Part shown: positions 8,856 to 17,753 of the stretch, piece by piece
Position numbering within the stretch: the stretch's first letter is position 1
How the letters are laid out: every line of letters starts with the position of its first letter
Made by a program: the position numbers and the translations under genes
The notes under the pieces: generated by a model
Seen by the model: only the letters and a program-made list of their open reading frames with translations
What the model was told of the DNA's origin: nothing
Database searches by the model: none
Assembly: GCF_024710845.1 (NCBI RefSeq)
Contig: NZ_JANJTZ010000056.1
Span: 1-64,000, forward strand
Source: Mesorhizobium sp.
GTDB lineage: Bacteria; Pseudomonadota; Alphaproteobacteria; Rhizobiales; Rhizobiaceae
Reading direction: 5' to 3'
DNA length: 64,000 nt

Positions 8856-11084
8856 CTACCCGTAGCGTTTCATATACGCCGAGAGCGCGGTGACGATATG
8901 ATAGAGAATGCTCGCTGGCGCATCCTTGGCGAGCGCGCGGCCGCGCTCGTCGATCAGGTCGATCCACAGGCCCGAAGGCGCCGGATCGATATGCCAGCGG
9001 AACAGGCGGCCGACCCGCGCTTCGATCTCGGGTTTCATGTCGGGGCCGCCGGTGTCGTCCAGCGCCATCGCCGCCTTGATCGCTTCGGTCTGTGGCCAGC
9101 TGCGCGAGGTGCGCTCCAGCGGAATGCCCTCGCGCGAGACGGCGCCATAGGCGAGGCCCGTGGCGCGGTTCAGCCCGTTGGCGATCGCCGATGCGTAGAG
9201 CTTTCGGGCAAAGGCGACGAGGTCCTTCTGGCCGCTCTTATGGGCAAAATCGACGAGCAGCGCCGCCCATTCGAAATGGTGTCCGGGCTCCGTCCACTGC
9301 CCCTTCTCGCCAACTGCCGGCTTCCAGTCGTCGTCGAAAAACTCGCCGATCGTCCAGGATTCGGGGTCGAAGAAATGGCTGCGGAACAGATCGATGATGC
9401 GTGCCGCGCGGCGCAGATATTGCCTGTTGCCGGTCGCGTCGTACCAGGCAAGGAAGGCTTCGAGCAGATGCATATGCGGGTTGGTGCGGCGCAGCCCCTC
9501 GCCCTGCGAGGTTTCGAGGAATCCGCGCATGTTGCGGTCCTCCAGCCTGTCGTCGAGAAACGCGAAGGTCGCCTCGCCGAGCGTCAGCGCGTCCGGATTG
9601 CCGGCGCGATGCGCATGCGCCAGCGCCAGAAGCACGCAGGCGTGGTCATAGGCGTCCTCGGTCGGATCGAGCACGGAACCATCGACGTCGAGCGTGCGCA
9701 CCCAGCCACCGTCCACCGTGCGGCCCTTCGTGGTGATGAAGTCGACGCCGTGCGCGATCAGCCGGTCCGCCGGACCGTCCCAGCCATGGGTCTTGGCGAC
9801 CGAGAAGGCGAAGATCTGCCGCGCCATGGTGCGCATGCGCTTGGGCTTCGGGATCGGCCGGCGGTCGAAGCCCATCGCCTCGTAATAGCCGCCGTAACGC
9901 GCGTCAATCGCCGCCGTGGACCAAAGTGGCAGCGCTTCCTCGAACAGCCAATGGCGCACGCGCGGCAGCCAGGCGCCGTTGGCCAGCACGCGGTCCTGGG
10001 CCGGCGTGAACTTGGTCTCCAGCCGCCCGCTCTTTTCGAGGCGCTCGACGATCTTCTTGACGTTCTGGCTCTCCGACACCGGCGCGACAAAGGTCGCATC
10101 TGGCGTCGCCACGATCGCCACGTCCTTCATGCCGATGACGGAGAGCAGCCGTCCCTGACTGCGCAGATACGAATTCTCGGTGTCGATCGCGACCACGTCG
10201 CCGATGACGACGTTGCCGTCGGCGTCGGTCGGTGTCACCTCAAGCAGCGACTGCCACGAGCCGAGGTCGTTCCAGCGGAAGCCGGCCGGCACCATGGCGA
10301 TGCCGGCGGTCTTTTCCATGATCGCGTAGTCGACCGAGATCGACGGAACCTCTGCATAGATCTCGAGCGGCAGGTAGATGCCCGACACCTCTCGCGCCGC
10401 CGCCTGGCACGCGGCCTCGGCCTGCCGCCAGATTTCCGGCTGGAGCCTGAGGAAGGCGTCGCGCATGGCGCTGGCGCGAAACAGGAACATGCCGGCGTTC
10501 CAGAAAAAGGTGCCGGCAGCGAGATAAGTCTCGGCCGTCGCGAGGTCCGGCTTCTCGACGAAGCGGCGCACCGCGCGCACGTCGCCCTCGCCGTCAGCCT
10601 CGATATAGCCGTAGCCGGTCTCGGGATGGGTCGGCTTCACGCCGAAGACCACCAGTTGCCCAGCCTCCGCCGCCGGCACACCCTTCTCGATCGTCTCCCA
10701 GAACTGGCGGTCGGTCGAGATAGAATGATCGGACGGCACGACCAGCGCCAGCCCGTCACCCTTTTCCAGAACCAGCACCGCTGCGACCGCAACCGCAACC
10801 GCTGTGTTGCGTCCCATCGGCTCGAACACCGCCATGCCGCCGCCCAGATCGATCCCGGCGAGATCGTCGCGCACGCGCTCGGCATGCCGCTCAGACGCGA
10901 TCAGGCTCACCGGCGCCTCGCCCGCCGTCCGCGCGCGCAGCCGGCGGATGGTTCGCACCAGCATTGAGCCGTCGCCGGAAAGGTCGTGGAACTGCTTGGG
11001 ATTGTCTTCGCGCGACAGCGGCCATAGCCGCGAGCCGACGCCGCCGCTCATCACGAAACAGGAGATCGGGGCAGAAGTCGCCAT
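8856..11084 (-). CDS. Fused mannose-1-phosphate guanylyltransferase and AGE-family isomerase
   Basis: A 742-residue two-domain protein. Residues 1 to about 350 form a GDP-mannose pyrophosphorylase: MSGGVGSRLWPLSRED at the N-terminus, and FVEKPD and WNAGMFLFR in the middle. This domain makes GDP-mannose from mannose-1-phosphate and GTP. From about residue 370 to the end the sequence is an (alpha/alpha)6 barrel of the N-acylglucosamine 2-epimerase/mannose isomerase family, with RQIFAFS, HMHLLEAFLAWY, PGHHFEW and RSWPQTEAIKA. Usual bacterial fusions carry a cupin phosphomannose isomerase instead. Together the halves could turn fructose-6-phosphate-derived sugar into GDP-mannose. The gene lies one base after the phosphomannomutase stop, so they form an operon. 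The start at 11084 is chosen because sequence upstream is the other gene. Confidence 0.85.
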   Translation of the reverse strand: MATSAPISCFVMSGGVGSRLWPLSREDNPKQFHDLSGDGSMLVRTIRRLRARTAGEAPVSLIASERHAERVRDDLAGIDLGGGMAVFEPMGRNTAVAVAVAAVLVLEKGDGLALVVPSDHSISTDRQFWETIEKGVPAAEAGQLVVFGVKPTHPETGYGYIEADGEGDVRAVRRFVEKPDLATAETYLAAGTFFWNAGMFLFRASAMRDAFLRLQPEIWRQAEAACQAAAREVSGIYLPLEIYAEVPSISVDYAIMEKTAGIAMVPAGFRWNDLGSWQSLLEVTPTDADGNVVIGDVVAIDTENSYLRSQGRLLSVIGMKDVAIVATPDATFVAPVSESQNVKKIVERLEKSGRLETKFTPAQDRVLANGAWLPRVRHWLFEEALPLWSTAAIDARYGGYYEAMGFDRRPIPKPKRMRTMARQIFAFSVAKTHGWDGPADRLIAHGVDFITTKGRTVDGGWVRTLDVDGSVLDPTEDAYDHACVLLALAHAHRAGNPDALTLGEATFAFLDDRLEDRNMRGFLETSQGEGLRRTNPHMHLLEAFLAWYDATGNRQYLRRAARIIDLFRSHFFDPESWTIGEFFDDDWKPAVGEKGQWTEPGHHFEWAALLVDFAHKSGQKDLVAFARKLYASAIANGLNRATGLAYGAVSREGIPLERTSRSWPQTEAIKAAMALDDTGGPDMKPEIEARVGRLFRWHIDPAPSGLWIDLIDERGRALAKDAPASILYHIVTALSAYMKRYG

Positions 11085-11085
11085 C

Positions 11086-12606
11086 TCAAATCGACTGGTT
11101 GTAGGCGCCGACTTCGGGGTTTTCCCGCAGCACGGCATCGACGGCAAAAAACATCTGGCGCTTGCGCTCTTCCGATACGGGGCTTTCGACCACGACGACC
11201 AGCTCCGGCTTGTTGGAAGAGGCGCGCACCAGCCCCCATGTGCCGTCCTCGGCGACGACGCGCACACCGTTGACCGTCACGAGGTCGGCGATCTTCTGGC
11301 CGGCGACCGTCTCGCCCGCCTCGCGCATCGCCTGGAACCGCTTCACGACGCGCTCGGCGACGTCGTATTTCACCTCGTCGGCACAGTGCGGCGACATGGT
11401 CGGCGAACCGAAGGTCAGCGGCAAGTCGCGGTAGAGATCGGCCATCGATTTTTGCGGATTGCGGTCGAGCATGCGGCAGACCGCGATCGCGGTGACCAGC
11501 CCGTCGTCATAGCCGCGGCCGATCGGCGGATTGAAGAAGAAGTGGCCGGATTTCTCGAAGCCGGCAATGGCATCGAGTTCCTTCACCCGCCGCTTGATGT
11601 GGGAGTGGCCGGTCTTCCAGTAATCGGTGACGGCCCCGTTCGCCTTCAGCAGCGGATCGGTCATGAATAGGCCGGTCGACTTTACGTCGACCACGAAACG
11701 CGAACCCGGATACTCGCCGGAAATGTCGCGGGCGAGCATCACGCCCACCTTGTCGGCGAATATCTCGTTGCCTTCGTTGTCCACCACGCCGCAGCGGTCG
11801 CCATCGCCGTCGAAGCCGAGCCCGACATCGGCGTCGGTGCGCAGCACCTCGTCGCGGATGGCGTGCAGCATCTTCATGTCTTCGGGATTGGGATTGTAGT
11901 TCGGGAAATTGTGATCGAGCTCGACGTCGAGCGGCACCACCTCGCAGCCGACCGCCTCCAGCATCTGCGGCGCAAAGGCGCCTGCCGTGCCGTTGCCGCA
12001 GGCGGCTACGACCTTGAGCCTGCGGCCGATCTTCACGTCCTTGGTCAGGTCGGCCAGATAGGTCTCGCGGAAGCCGGAGACGAATTCGTAGGATCCACCG
12101 CCGACAAGGTCGAAATCGCCCGAAAGCACGATCTCCTTGAGTAGCGCCATCTCGTCCGGCCCGAAGGTCAGCGGCCGCTGCGAGCCCATCTTCACGCCGG
12201 TCCAGCCGTTTTCGTTGTGCGAGGCGGTCACCATCGCGACGGAGGGGCAGTCGAGCGCGAACTGCGCGAAATAGGCCATAGGCGAGAGCGCCAAGCCGAT
12301 GTCCTTGACCCGCGCGCCCGCGGCCATCAGCCCCGTCGTCAGCGCCAGCTTGATCGACAGCGAATAGGAGCGGAAGTCGTGGCCGACGACGACGCCCGGC
12401 GCGATGCCCTGGCGGCGGATCATGGTGCCAAGACCCATGCCCAGCGCCTGCACGCCGACCAGGTTCAGCTCCGGCGCCTTGTCGGACGCAGGATGACCGA
12501 ACCACCAGCGCGCGTCATATTCGCGGAAGCCGGTCGGCTTCACCAGCGGCGTTGTCTCGAATTCAAAGGTGTTCGGCCGCGCCTCGGCCACCGGTTTGAA
12601 CGTCAC
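11086..12606 (-). CDS. manB: Phosphomannomutase/phosphoglucomutase
   Basis: A protein of about 506 residues in the alpha-D-phosphohexomutase family, converting mannose-6-phosphate to mannose-1-phosphate for the downstream guanylyltransferase. The phosphoserine loop is TASHNENGWTG and the metal loop is GFDGDGDRCG. The sugar-binding loop GFEKSGH and the C-terminal phosphate-binding RASSNKPEL are also present. The start is uncertain: GTG 12606 is preferred because GGAG lies nine bases upstream and related proteins begin close to FKPV. GTG 12621 and TTG 12657 are in-frame alternatives without a good ribosome site. It is first in a two-gene operon with the fused enzyme. Confidence 0.88.
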   Translation of the reverse strand: MTFKPVAEARPNTFEFETTPLVKPTGFREYDARWWFGHPASDKAPELNLVGVQALGMGLGTMIRRQGIAPGVVVGHDFRSYSLSIKLALTTGLMAAGARVKDIGLALSPMAYFAQFALDCPSVAMVTASHNENGWTGVKMGSQRPLTFGPDEMALLKEIVLSGDFDLVGGGSYEFVSGFRETYLADLTKDVKIGRRLKVVAACGNGTAGAFAPQMLEAVGCEVVPLDVELDHNFPNYNPNPEDMKMLHAIRDEVLRTDADVGLGFDGDGDRCGVVDNEGNEIFADKVGVMLARDISGEYPGSRFVVDVKSTGLFMTDPLLKANGAVTDYWKTGHSHIKRRVKELDAIAGFEKSGHFFFNPPIGRGYDDGLVTAIAVCRMLDRNPQKSMADLYRDLPLTFGSPTMSPHCADEVKYDVAERVVKRFQAMREAGETVAGQKIADLVTVNGVRVVAEDGTWGLVRASSNKPELVVVVESPVSEERKRQMFFAVDAVLRENPEVGAYNQSI

Positions 12607-12752
12607 GCGGTGCAACTCCACATCATCGTGCGGCGAGCGCCGTACGGCCCTCTCCAACGTGGCGGATGCTAGCGGCGAAATCGCAAGAAATCGTTTCGCG
12701 AATGCGCTTGCAGGTTCGGGGGGTGAACGTTATAAGCCCGCGGTCTGGTTCA

Positions 12753-12829
12753 CGGAGTGTAGCGCAGCCTGGTAGCGCACCTCGTTCGGGACGAGGGGGT
12801 CGCAGGTTCAAATCCTGCCACTCCGACCA
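12753..12829 (+). tRNA. tRNA-Pro, anticodon CGG
   Basis: A 77-nt cloverleaf. The acceptor arms CGGAGTG and CACTCCG pair perfectly, followed by A and an encoded CCA. The D arm is GCGC AGCCTGGTA GCGC, and the anticodon stem CCTCG/CGAGG encloses the loop TTCGGGA, giving anticodon CGG for CCG codons. The T arm is GCAGG TTCAAAT CCTGC. It lies between the phosphomannomutase and alpha-glucosidase genes, both on the other strand. No integrase or direct repeat of its 3' end was seen nearby. Confidence 0.98.
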
Positions 12830-12850
12830 GAGAAACTCCCGAGAATATCA

Positions 12851-14488
12851 TCAGCCTATGCGCAGCACCGCTGCTCCCAGCGGAGCGAGCGCGATTTGCC
12901 TGCCGTCCGACACCGCCGCATGTCCGGGCAGGCTGAGCGCCTTCAGGTCGCCGATCTTGGCGGGTCGCTTCCAGCTCTTTTGCTCGCGCCCGAAGTTGAA
13001 CAGGCACAGTAGCCTTTCGCCGCCCTCCTCCCGCACGAACGCCAGCACGTCCTCGTCCTTGCCGACGAATCGGATCGATCCGCCTGCCAGCGCCTTGTGC
13101 TTCTTCCGGAATGCCAGCATTTCGCGGTAGTGGGCCAGCACAGTGCCGGTCCCGCCCTGCCGGTCCGCGGCGCGCGCCAGATGAGTTGCCGGCACCGGCA
13201 GCCAGGGTTTCGCCGTCGAGAAACCGCCATTGCGCAGGTCGCCGCTCCAGGGAATCGGCGTTCGGCAGCCATCGCGGCCCTTGAAGCCCGGCCAGAAGCG
13301 GATGCCGTAGGGATCGCGCAGATCCTCGAAGGCGATCTCCGCTTCCTCCAGCCCCAGTTCCTCGCCCTGGTAGAGGCAGATCGAGCCGCGCAGGCAGGCG
13401 AGCAGCGTCAGCGCAAACTTCGCCACATGGTCCGGATCGTCGCCCGGCTTGGAAAAGCGCGACACATGCCGGCGCACGTCGTGGTTGGAAAAGGCCCAGC
13501 AGACCCAGCCGTCCTTCACTGTCTGCTCGAAGGCGGTGACGCAGCGGCGGAAATGCGCCGGGTCGAAATCCTCCGCCAGCAGGTCGAAGGTGTAGCACAT
13601 GTTCAACTTGTCGCCGCCCTCGGTATAGGCGGCGACGGTCTTCAGCGAGCGTTCGCCGTCGCCGACCTCGCCGACCGCCGCCCTGCCCTCGTATTCGTTC
13701 AGGAGCGCTCTGAATTCCTTCAGGAAACCGACATTCTGCGGCTGCGTCTTGTCGTAGAGGTGGTCCTGGTAGCCGTAGGGATTGGTCTCCGGCACGTCGC
13801 CGGTGCGGGCACGATTGGACGGCGGGTTGTCGCGCAGCTTCCGGTCGTGGAAATAGTGATTCACAGCGTCGAGCCTGAACCCGTCGACGCCGCGGTCGAG
13901 CCAGAAGCGGGCGGTGTCCAGCACGGCCGCGCGCACGGCCGGGTAGTGGAAGTTCAGGTCCGGCTGCGAGGCGAGGAAGGTGTGCATGTAATACTGCCGG
14001 CGCACCGTGTCCCACTCCCAGGCCGGCCCGCCGAAGATCGACAGCCAGTTGTTGGGCGCGGTGCCATCGGGTTTGGCGTCCGCCCAGACGTACCAGTCCG
14101 CCTTGTCGTTGTCGCGCGAGGCCCGGCTCTGGCGGAACCAGGCATGCTGGTCGGACGTGTGCGAGAGCACTAGGTCGATGATGACCTTGATGCCGCGCCG
14201 GTGCGCCTCTTCCACGAATCGGTCGAAGTCCTGCAGCGTGCCGAACATCGGGTCGACGTCGCAATAGTCCGACACGTCGTAGCCCATGTCGGCCATCGGC
14301 GAACGGAAGAAGGGCGACAGCCAGATCGCGTCGACGCCGAGCGAGGCGATATGGTCGAGCCGCTCGGTTGCGCCGGCGAGATCGCCGACGCCATCGCCAT
14401 TGGTGTCCTGGAAGGAGCGCGGATAGATCTGGTAGAGCACCCCGCCGCGCCACCAGTCCGGGTTCTGTGCGGTGCGCTTCTCAGCCAT
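12851..14488 (-). CDS. aglA: Alpha-glucosidase, GH13 family
   Basis: A 545-residue GH13 glycosidase of the alpha-glucosidase/oligo-1,6-glucosidase type, cytoplasmic (no signal peptide). Visible conserved regions are DLVLSHTSDQH (region I), GFRLDAVNHY with the nucleophile Asp (II), VGEVGDGE with the acid/base Glu (III) and FSNHDVRRH (IV). It hydrolyses alpha-glucosides such as sucrose, maltose or short maltodextrins. Start ATG 14488 overlaps the end of glgX by eight bases and has GAGG seven bases upstream, suggesting coupled translation and a joint role in handling oligosaccharides released by GlgX. The symbol follows rhizobial AglA naming; substrate preference is not deducible. Confidence 0.87.
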   Translation of the reverse strand: MAEKRTAQNPDWWRGGVLYQIYPRSFQDTNGDGVGDLAGATERLDHIASLGVDAIWLSPFFRSPMADMGYDVSDYCDVDPMFGTLQDFDRFVEEAHRRGIKVIIDLVLSHTSDQHAWFRQSRASRDNDKADWYVWADAKPDGTAPNNWLSIFGGPAWEWDTVRRQYYMHTFLASQPDLNFHYPAVRAAVLDTARFWLDRGVDGFRLDAVNHYFHDRKLRDNPPSNRARTGDVPETNPYGYQDHLYDKTQPQNVGFLKEFRALLNEYEGRAAVGEVGDGERSLKTVAAYTEGGDKLNMCYTFDLLAEDFDPAHFRRCVTAFEQTVKDGWVCWAFSNHDVRRHVSRFSKPGDDPDHVAKFALTLLACLRGSICLYQGEELGLEEAEIAFEDLRDPYGIRFWPGFKGRDGCRTPIPWSGDLRNGGFSTAKPWLPVPATHLARAADRQGGTGTVLAHYREMLAFRKKHKALAGGSIRFVGKDEDVLAFVREEGGERLLCLFNFGREQKSWKRPAKIGDLKALSLPGHAAVSDGRQIALAPLGAAVLRIG

Positions 14489-16463
14489 CGGTCGCCTCTT
14501 CGACAAGGATTGCCACGGATCGTCCTTCGAGCCGGATCGTGCCGGCCGAAGGCGCCGTCGTCACCGGCACCGGCGTCACATCCCGCCAGACATGGCCGTC
14601 GCGCGCAACGGGTGCGAAGGCCACCGCGCGGCGGTCGGCGTTGAACAGCGCCGCCACGCGCGGCCGGCCGGGCTGCGCGACCACCATGGCGATGCGGCGG
14701 TTATTCGGCTCATGCCAGTGCGCCTCGGTCATCGGCGTCCAGTCGGTCCACAGCCATTCGGCGGTCATCGTGCCGTCGCCTCCGCCCGCGGGTTCGAAGA
14801 AGTCCGGCGCGTCCAGTCCGAGCGTGGTCCGCAGTCTCGACAGCCCAGCCGCGAAATCCTCCAGCGCCTTGTCCCTGCCCACCCAGTCCAGCCAGGTGAT
14901 CTCGTTGTCCTGCGCATAGGCATTGTTGTTGCCGTGCTGCGTGCGGCCGAACTCGTCGCCCGCGGTCAAGAGGATCGTGCCGCGTGACAGGAACAGCGTC
15001 GCGAGCAGCGCGTGCAGATCGTTGCGGCGCGCGGCCAGGATCTTTGCATCGCCGCTCGGCCCCTCGACCCCGTGGTTCCACGAGAAATTCTCGTCGTGGC
15101 CGTCGCGGTTGTCCTCGCCGTTCGCCATGTTGTGCTTGTGTTCGTATGCGGTCATGTCGGCTAGTGTCATGCCGTCATGGGCGGCGATGAAATTGACGCT
15201 TCGCGTCGCAGTCGCACCAGTGAAGACGTCCGACGAGCCTGCCAGCCGAGTCGCGAAGCTGCCGACCGTGCCCTTGTCGCCGCGCCAGTAGCGGCGGACG
15301 TCGTCGCGGCAGCGGTCGTTCCATTCCAGCCACCGGCCGGAGAACTGTCCGAGCCGGTAGCCGCCCGGTCCGATGTCCCAGGGCTCGGCGATGAGCACCC
15401 GGCCGGCCAGCACCGGGTCGGTCTCGATCGCGCGCAGCGTCTCGGCGCGAGGGTCGAAACCTTCCGCCGTGCGGCCGAGGATCGGCGCGAGGTCGAAGCG
15501 GAAGCCGTCGACGCCTGCCTGCAGAACGAAGTGGCGCAACGCGGCGAGGATCAGTTCGCGCACGCGCGGATGGTCGCAAGCGAGCGTGTGGCCGCAGCCG
15601 GTATCGTTGACCAGCGATCCATCCGGCGCGTGGCGATAGTAGGCACGCGCGTCGAGGCCGCGCAGCGACAGCGTCGGACCGAGTATGTCGCTCTCGCCCG
15701 TATGGTTGAAGACGAGGTCGAGGATGACGCCGATGCCCGCCGCCCGCAGCGCCGCCACCGTCTCCCGCAGTTCCGCGATGCCGCCCGGCGCAAGGCGCGG
15801 GTCGAGCGCCATGAACGACACCGGATTGTAGCCCCAGGCATTGCGCAGCCCGAGCGGAGGCAGGTGGCGCTCGTCGATCCAGGCGGTGATGGGCATCAGC
15901 TCGACCGCCGACACGCCGAGCTTCGTCAGGTGTTCGATCACCGCCGGATGCGCGAGTGCGGCGATCGTGCCGCGCAGCTCCTTCGGCACGTCCCGGTGCA
16001 GCATGGTGAAGGAGCGGACGTTGAGTTCGTAGATAAGGCCGCCGGGCGCAAACAGCGGCGCTTGGGGCGCCACAGGCTCCGGCAGGTCCGTCACCACCGC
16101 TTTTGGCATCATCGGCGCGGTGTCGGTCTGCTGCCAGCGCGGCGCCGCGAGCAGTGCGTTGTAGCGGTAGGGCCAGTCGATCGCGACCGCGTAGGGATCC
16201 ATCAGCAGTTTCGACGGATCGAACCACAGCCCCTTGTGCGGATCGTAGTGGCCGTCGGCGCGAAAGCCGTAGCGCTGGCCATCGCCGACGCCGGGGATGC
16301 GCGCCGAAAAGACGCCTTCGCCGTCCCGCGCGAGTTCGATCCGGTCTGTCTCGCGCGCGCCGTCGCCGTCGAACAGGCAAGCCCACACCCGTTCGGCGAC
16401 CGAGGACCAGACCGCGAACTGCGTGCCCCTCCTGTCGGGTCGTGCTCCGAGCGCTGGCGCCAT
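14481..16463 (-). CDS. glgX: Glycogen debranching enzyme GlgX
   Basis: A 660-residue GH13 isoamylase-type enzyme that cleaves alpha-1,6 branches from phosphorylase-trimmed glycogen. An N-terminal CBM48-like domain (GTQFAVWSSVAERVWACLF, residues about 10-100) precedes the barrel. Conserved regions are DLVFNHTGE, GFRFDLAPILG (nucleophile Asp), IAEPWD (acid/base Glu) and FIAAHDGMTL. The GlgX-typical NGEDNRDGHDENFSWNHG follows. Start ATG 16463 gives the usual length; an in-frame extension upstream lacks domain similarity. It forms an operon with the alpha-glucosidase and is separated from the main glg operon by about 2 kb that runs partly in the opposite direction. Confidence 0.92.
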   Translation of the reverse strand: MAPALGARPDRRGTQFAVWSSVAERVWACLFDGDGARETDRIELARDGEGVFSARIPGVGDGQRYGFRADGHYDPHKGLWFDPSKLLMDPYAVAIDWPYRYNALLAAPRWQQTDTAPMMPKAVVTDLPEPVAPQAPLFAPGGLIYELNVRSFTMLHRDVPKELRGTIAALAHPAVIEHLTKLGVSAVELMPITAWIDERHLPPLGLRNAWGYNPVSFMALDPRLAPGGIAELRETVAALRAAGIGVILDLVFNHTGESDILGPTLSLRGLDARAYYRHAPDGSLVNDTGCGHTLACDHPRVRELILAALRHFVLQAGVDGFRFDLAPILGRTAEGFDPRAETLRAIETDPVLAGRVLIAEPWDIGPGGYRLGQFSGRWLEWNDRCRDDVRRYWRGDKGTVGSFATRLAGSSDVFTGATATRSVNFIAAHDGMTLADMTAYEHKHNMANGEDNRDGHDENFSWNHGVEGPSGDAKILAARRNDLHALLATLFLSRGTILLTAGDEFGRTQHGNNNAYAQDNEITWLDWVGRDKALEDFAAGLSRLRTTLGLDAPDFFEPAGGGDGTMTAEWLWTDWTPMTEAHWHEPNNRRIAMVVAQPGRPRVAALFNADRRAVAFAPVARDGHVWRDVTPVPVTTAPSAGTIRLEGRSVAILVEEATDG

Positions 16464-16622
16464 GCGGTCCTGAGGTCGATTCGGGGTCACCGGCGGGGTC
16501 CGGCGGCACAGAATAGCAATCTTGCTGCATTGCGAAACAGGCTTTTCGGAGTGCCGACGCCTGCCGCCGTGGCGGCGCGTCAATGATCCCCGCGCCTACC
16601 CCCGAATTTTCCGACGTACCCC

Positions 16623-16669
16623 TTGACAACATACCAACCGGTTGGTTTGTTGCAGACCAACCAGTTGGT
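16623..16669 (+). promoter_or_regulatory. Promoter with two tandem palindromic operators for the TetR gene
   Basis: A consensus -35 box TTGACA lies at 16623-16628. Two near-identical palindromes follow: ACCAACCGGTTGGT at 16633-16646 (perfect) and ACCAACCAGTTGGT at 16656-16669 (one mismatch from perfect symmetry). Their centres are 23 bp apart. Both lie in the core promoter and end eight bases before the downstream ATG (16677). The arrangement implies that the TetR-family product represses its own gene and the following SRPBCC gene. The -10 box between the palindromes is weak and the exact transcription start is unknown. Confidence 0.85.
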
Positions 16670-16676
16670 ATGTGAC

Positions 16677-17282
16677 ATGAACAAAGCCATCCACCCTTCC
16701 CGCCAGAAATTCATCGACGCCGCAATCGCGCTTGTCCGCGAGCAGGGCTATGCGGCCACGTCGGTCGACGACATCTGCGTCCGCGCCGGCATGAAGAAGG
16801 GCAGCTTCTTCCACCACTTCGGCAGCAAGGAGGAGCTCCTGCTCGCGGCTATCGAGCACTGGAACGCCTTCACCAGCGAAGTCTTCCGCACAGCGCCCTA
16901 CCGGCTGCTGGATGATCCGCGCGACCGCGTGCTCGGCTATGTCGATCTCCGCATCGCGATCCTCGATCGGCCGATCGCAGAATTCTCCTGCCTGCTCGGC
17001 ACGCTGGTGCAGGAAGTCTATGCGAGCCATCCGGCCCTGCTCGCCGCCGCTGATGGCGGCATGAGCGGCCATATCGACGAGATTGTCGCCGACATCGCGG
17101 CGGCCAAGGCGCTCTACGCGCCGGATGCCGACTGGACGGCCGAGAGCGTGGGCTACTTCATCCAGGCGACGCTCCAGGGCTCGTTCATCTACGCCAAGGC
17201 CAAGCATGGGCCGGACGTCGCCCGGTCCAACCTCGCGCATCTTCGGCGTTACCTCGAAACCCTCTTTCCCCGCGGCAACTGA
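16677..17282 (+). CDS. TetR/AcrR family transcriptional regulator
   Basis: A 201-residue regulator with an N-terminal helix-turn-helix (about residues 25-55: TSVDDICVRAGMKKGSFFHHF), followed by a ligand domain of the TetR_C type found in regulators of efflux or reductase genes. Start ATG 16677 is just after the second operator palindrome, leaving almost no 5' leader and no clear ribosome site; translation may be leaderless or nearly so. It is followed 14 bases later by an SRPBCC-domain gene, its probable regulatory target. The ligand is unknown. Confidence 0.9.
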   Translation: MNKAIHPSRQKFIDAAIALVREQGYAATSVDDICVRAGMKKGSFFHHFGSKEELLLAAIEHWNAFTSEVFRTAPYRLLDDPRDRVLGYVDLRIAILDRPIAEFSCLLGTLVQEVYASHPALLAAADGGMSGHIDEIVADIAAAKALYAPDADWTAESVGYFIQATLQGSFIYAKAKHGPDVARSNLAHLRRYLETLFPRGN

Positions 17283-17296
17283 CAAGGAGTAAAGTC

Positions 17297-17743
17297 ATGC
17301 CCAGCACCATCCGCCTGCATCGCGTCCTCAAGGCTCCGCCGGAGAAGGTCTACAAGGCCTTCCTCGACGCCGACGCGCTTTGCCGCTGGCTCCCGCCCTA
17401 CGGCTTTCTCGGCAAGATCGACCGTTTCGAGGCCAAGGTCGGCGGCGGCTACCACATGTCGTTCCGCAACTTCACCACCGGTCAGGCGCACTCCTTCAGC
17501 GTGGAATACAAGGAGCTCGTGCCCGGCAAGAAGATCGTCCATACCGACCGCTTCGACGGCGATTTCATGCCTGGCGAGATGCTCGTCACCATCGAACTCA
17601 CCGAGGCCTTCTGTGGCACCCACATCAGGATCGAACAGGCCGGGGTGCCCGACATGATCCCGGAGGCCGGGTGCTATCTCGGATGGCAGGAATCGTTGCT
17701 CCAGCTCGCCCAGGTGGTCGAGCCGGATCTGAAGGAGGGATAG
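17297..17743 (+). CDS. SRPBCC (AHSA1-like) domain protein
   Basis: A 148-residue single-domain START-like protein of the AHSA1 family. It opens with IRLHRVLKAPPEKVYKAFLD and WLPPYGFLGKI and ends with the helix CYLGWQESLLQLAQ typical of this fold, which forms a deep hydrophobic cavity. Some relatives modulate stress or small-molecule responses. A good ribosome site (AAGGAG) precedes ATG 17297. Cotranscription with the upstream TetR gene is likely, so its expression probably answers to that regulator's ligand. No enzymatic residue pattern was identified. Confidence 0.85.
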   Translation: MPSTIRLHRVLKAPPEKVYKAFLDADALCRWLPPYGFLGKIDRFEAKVGGGYHMSFRNFTTGQAHSFSVEYKELVPGKKIVHTDRFDGDFMPGEMLVTIELTEAFCGTHIRIEQAGVPDMIPEAGCYLGWQESLLQLAQVVEPDLKEG

Positions 17744-17753
17744 CCTAGGCTGT

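Noticed and set aside
8790-10967. A 725-residue open frame on the plus strand opposite the fused guanylyltransferase gene.
   Set aside because: It is the antisense shadow of a well-supported gene in GC-rich DNA; its composition (many Arg, His, Gly, Val in no domain order) matches no family.
12753-12829. tRNA-Pro as the attachment site of an integrated element.
   Set aside because: No integrase, no copy of the tRNA 3' end and no base-composition shift were seen on either side.
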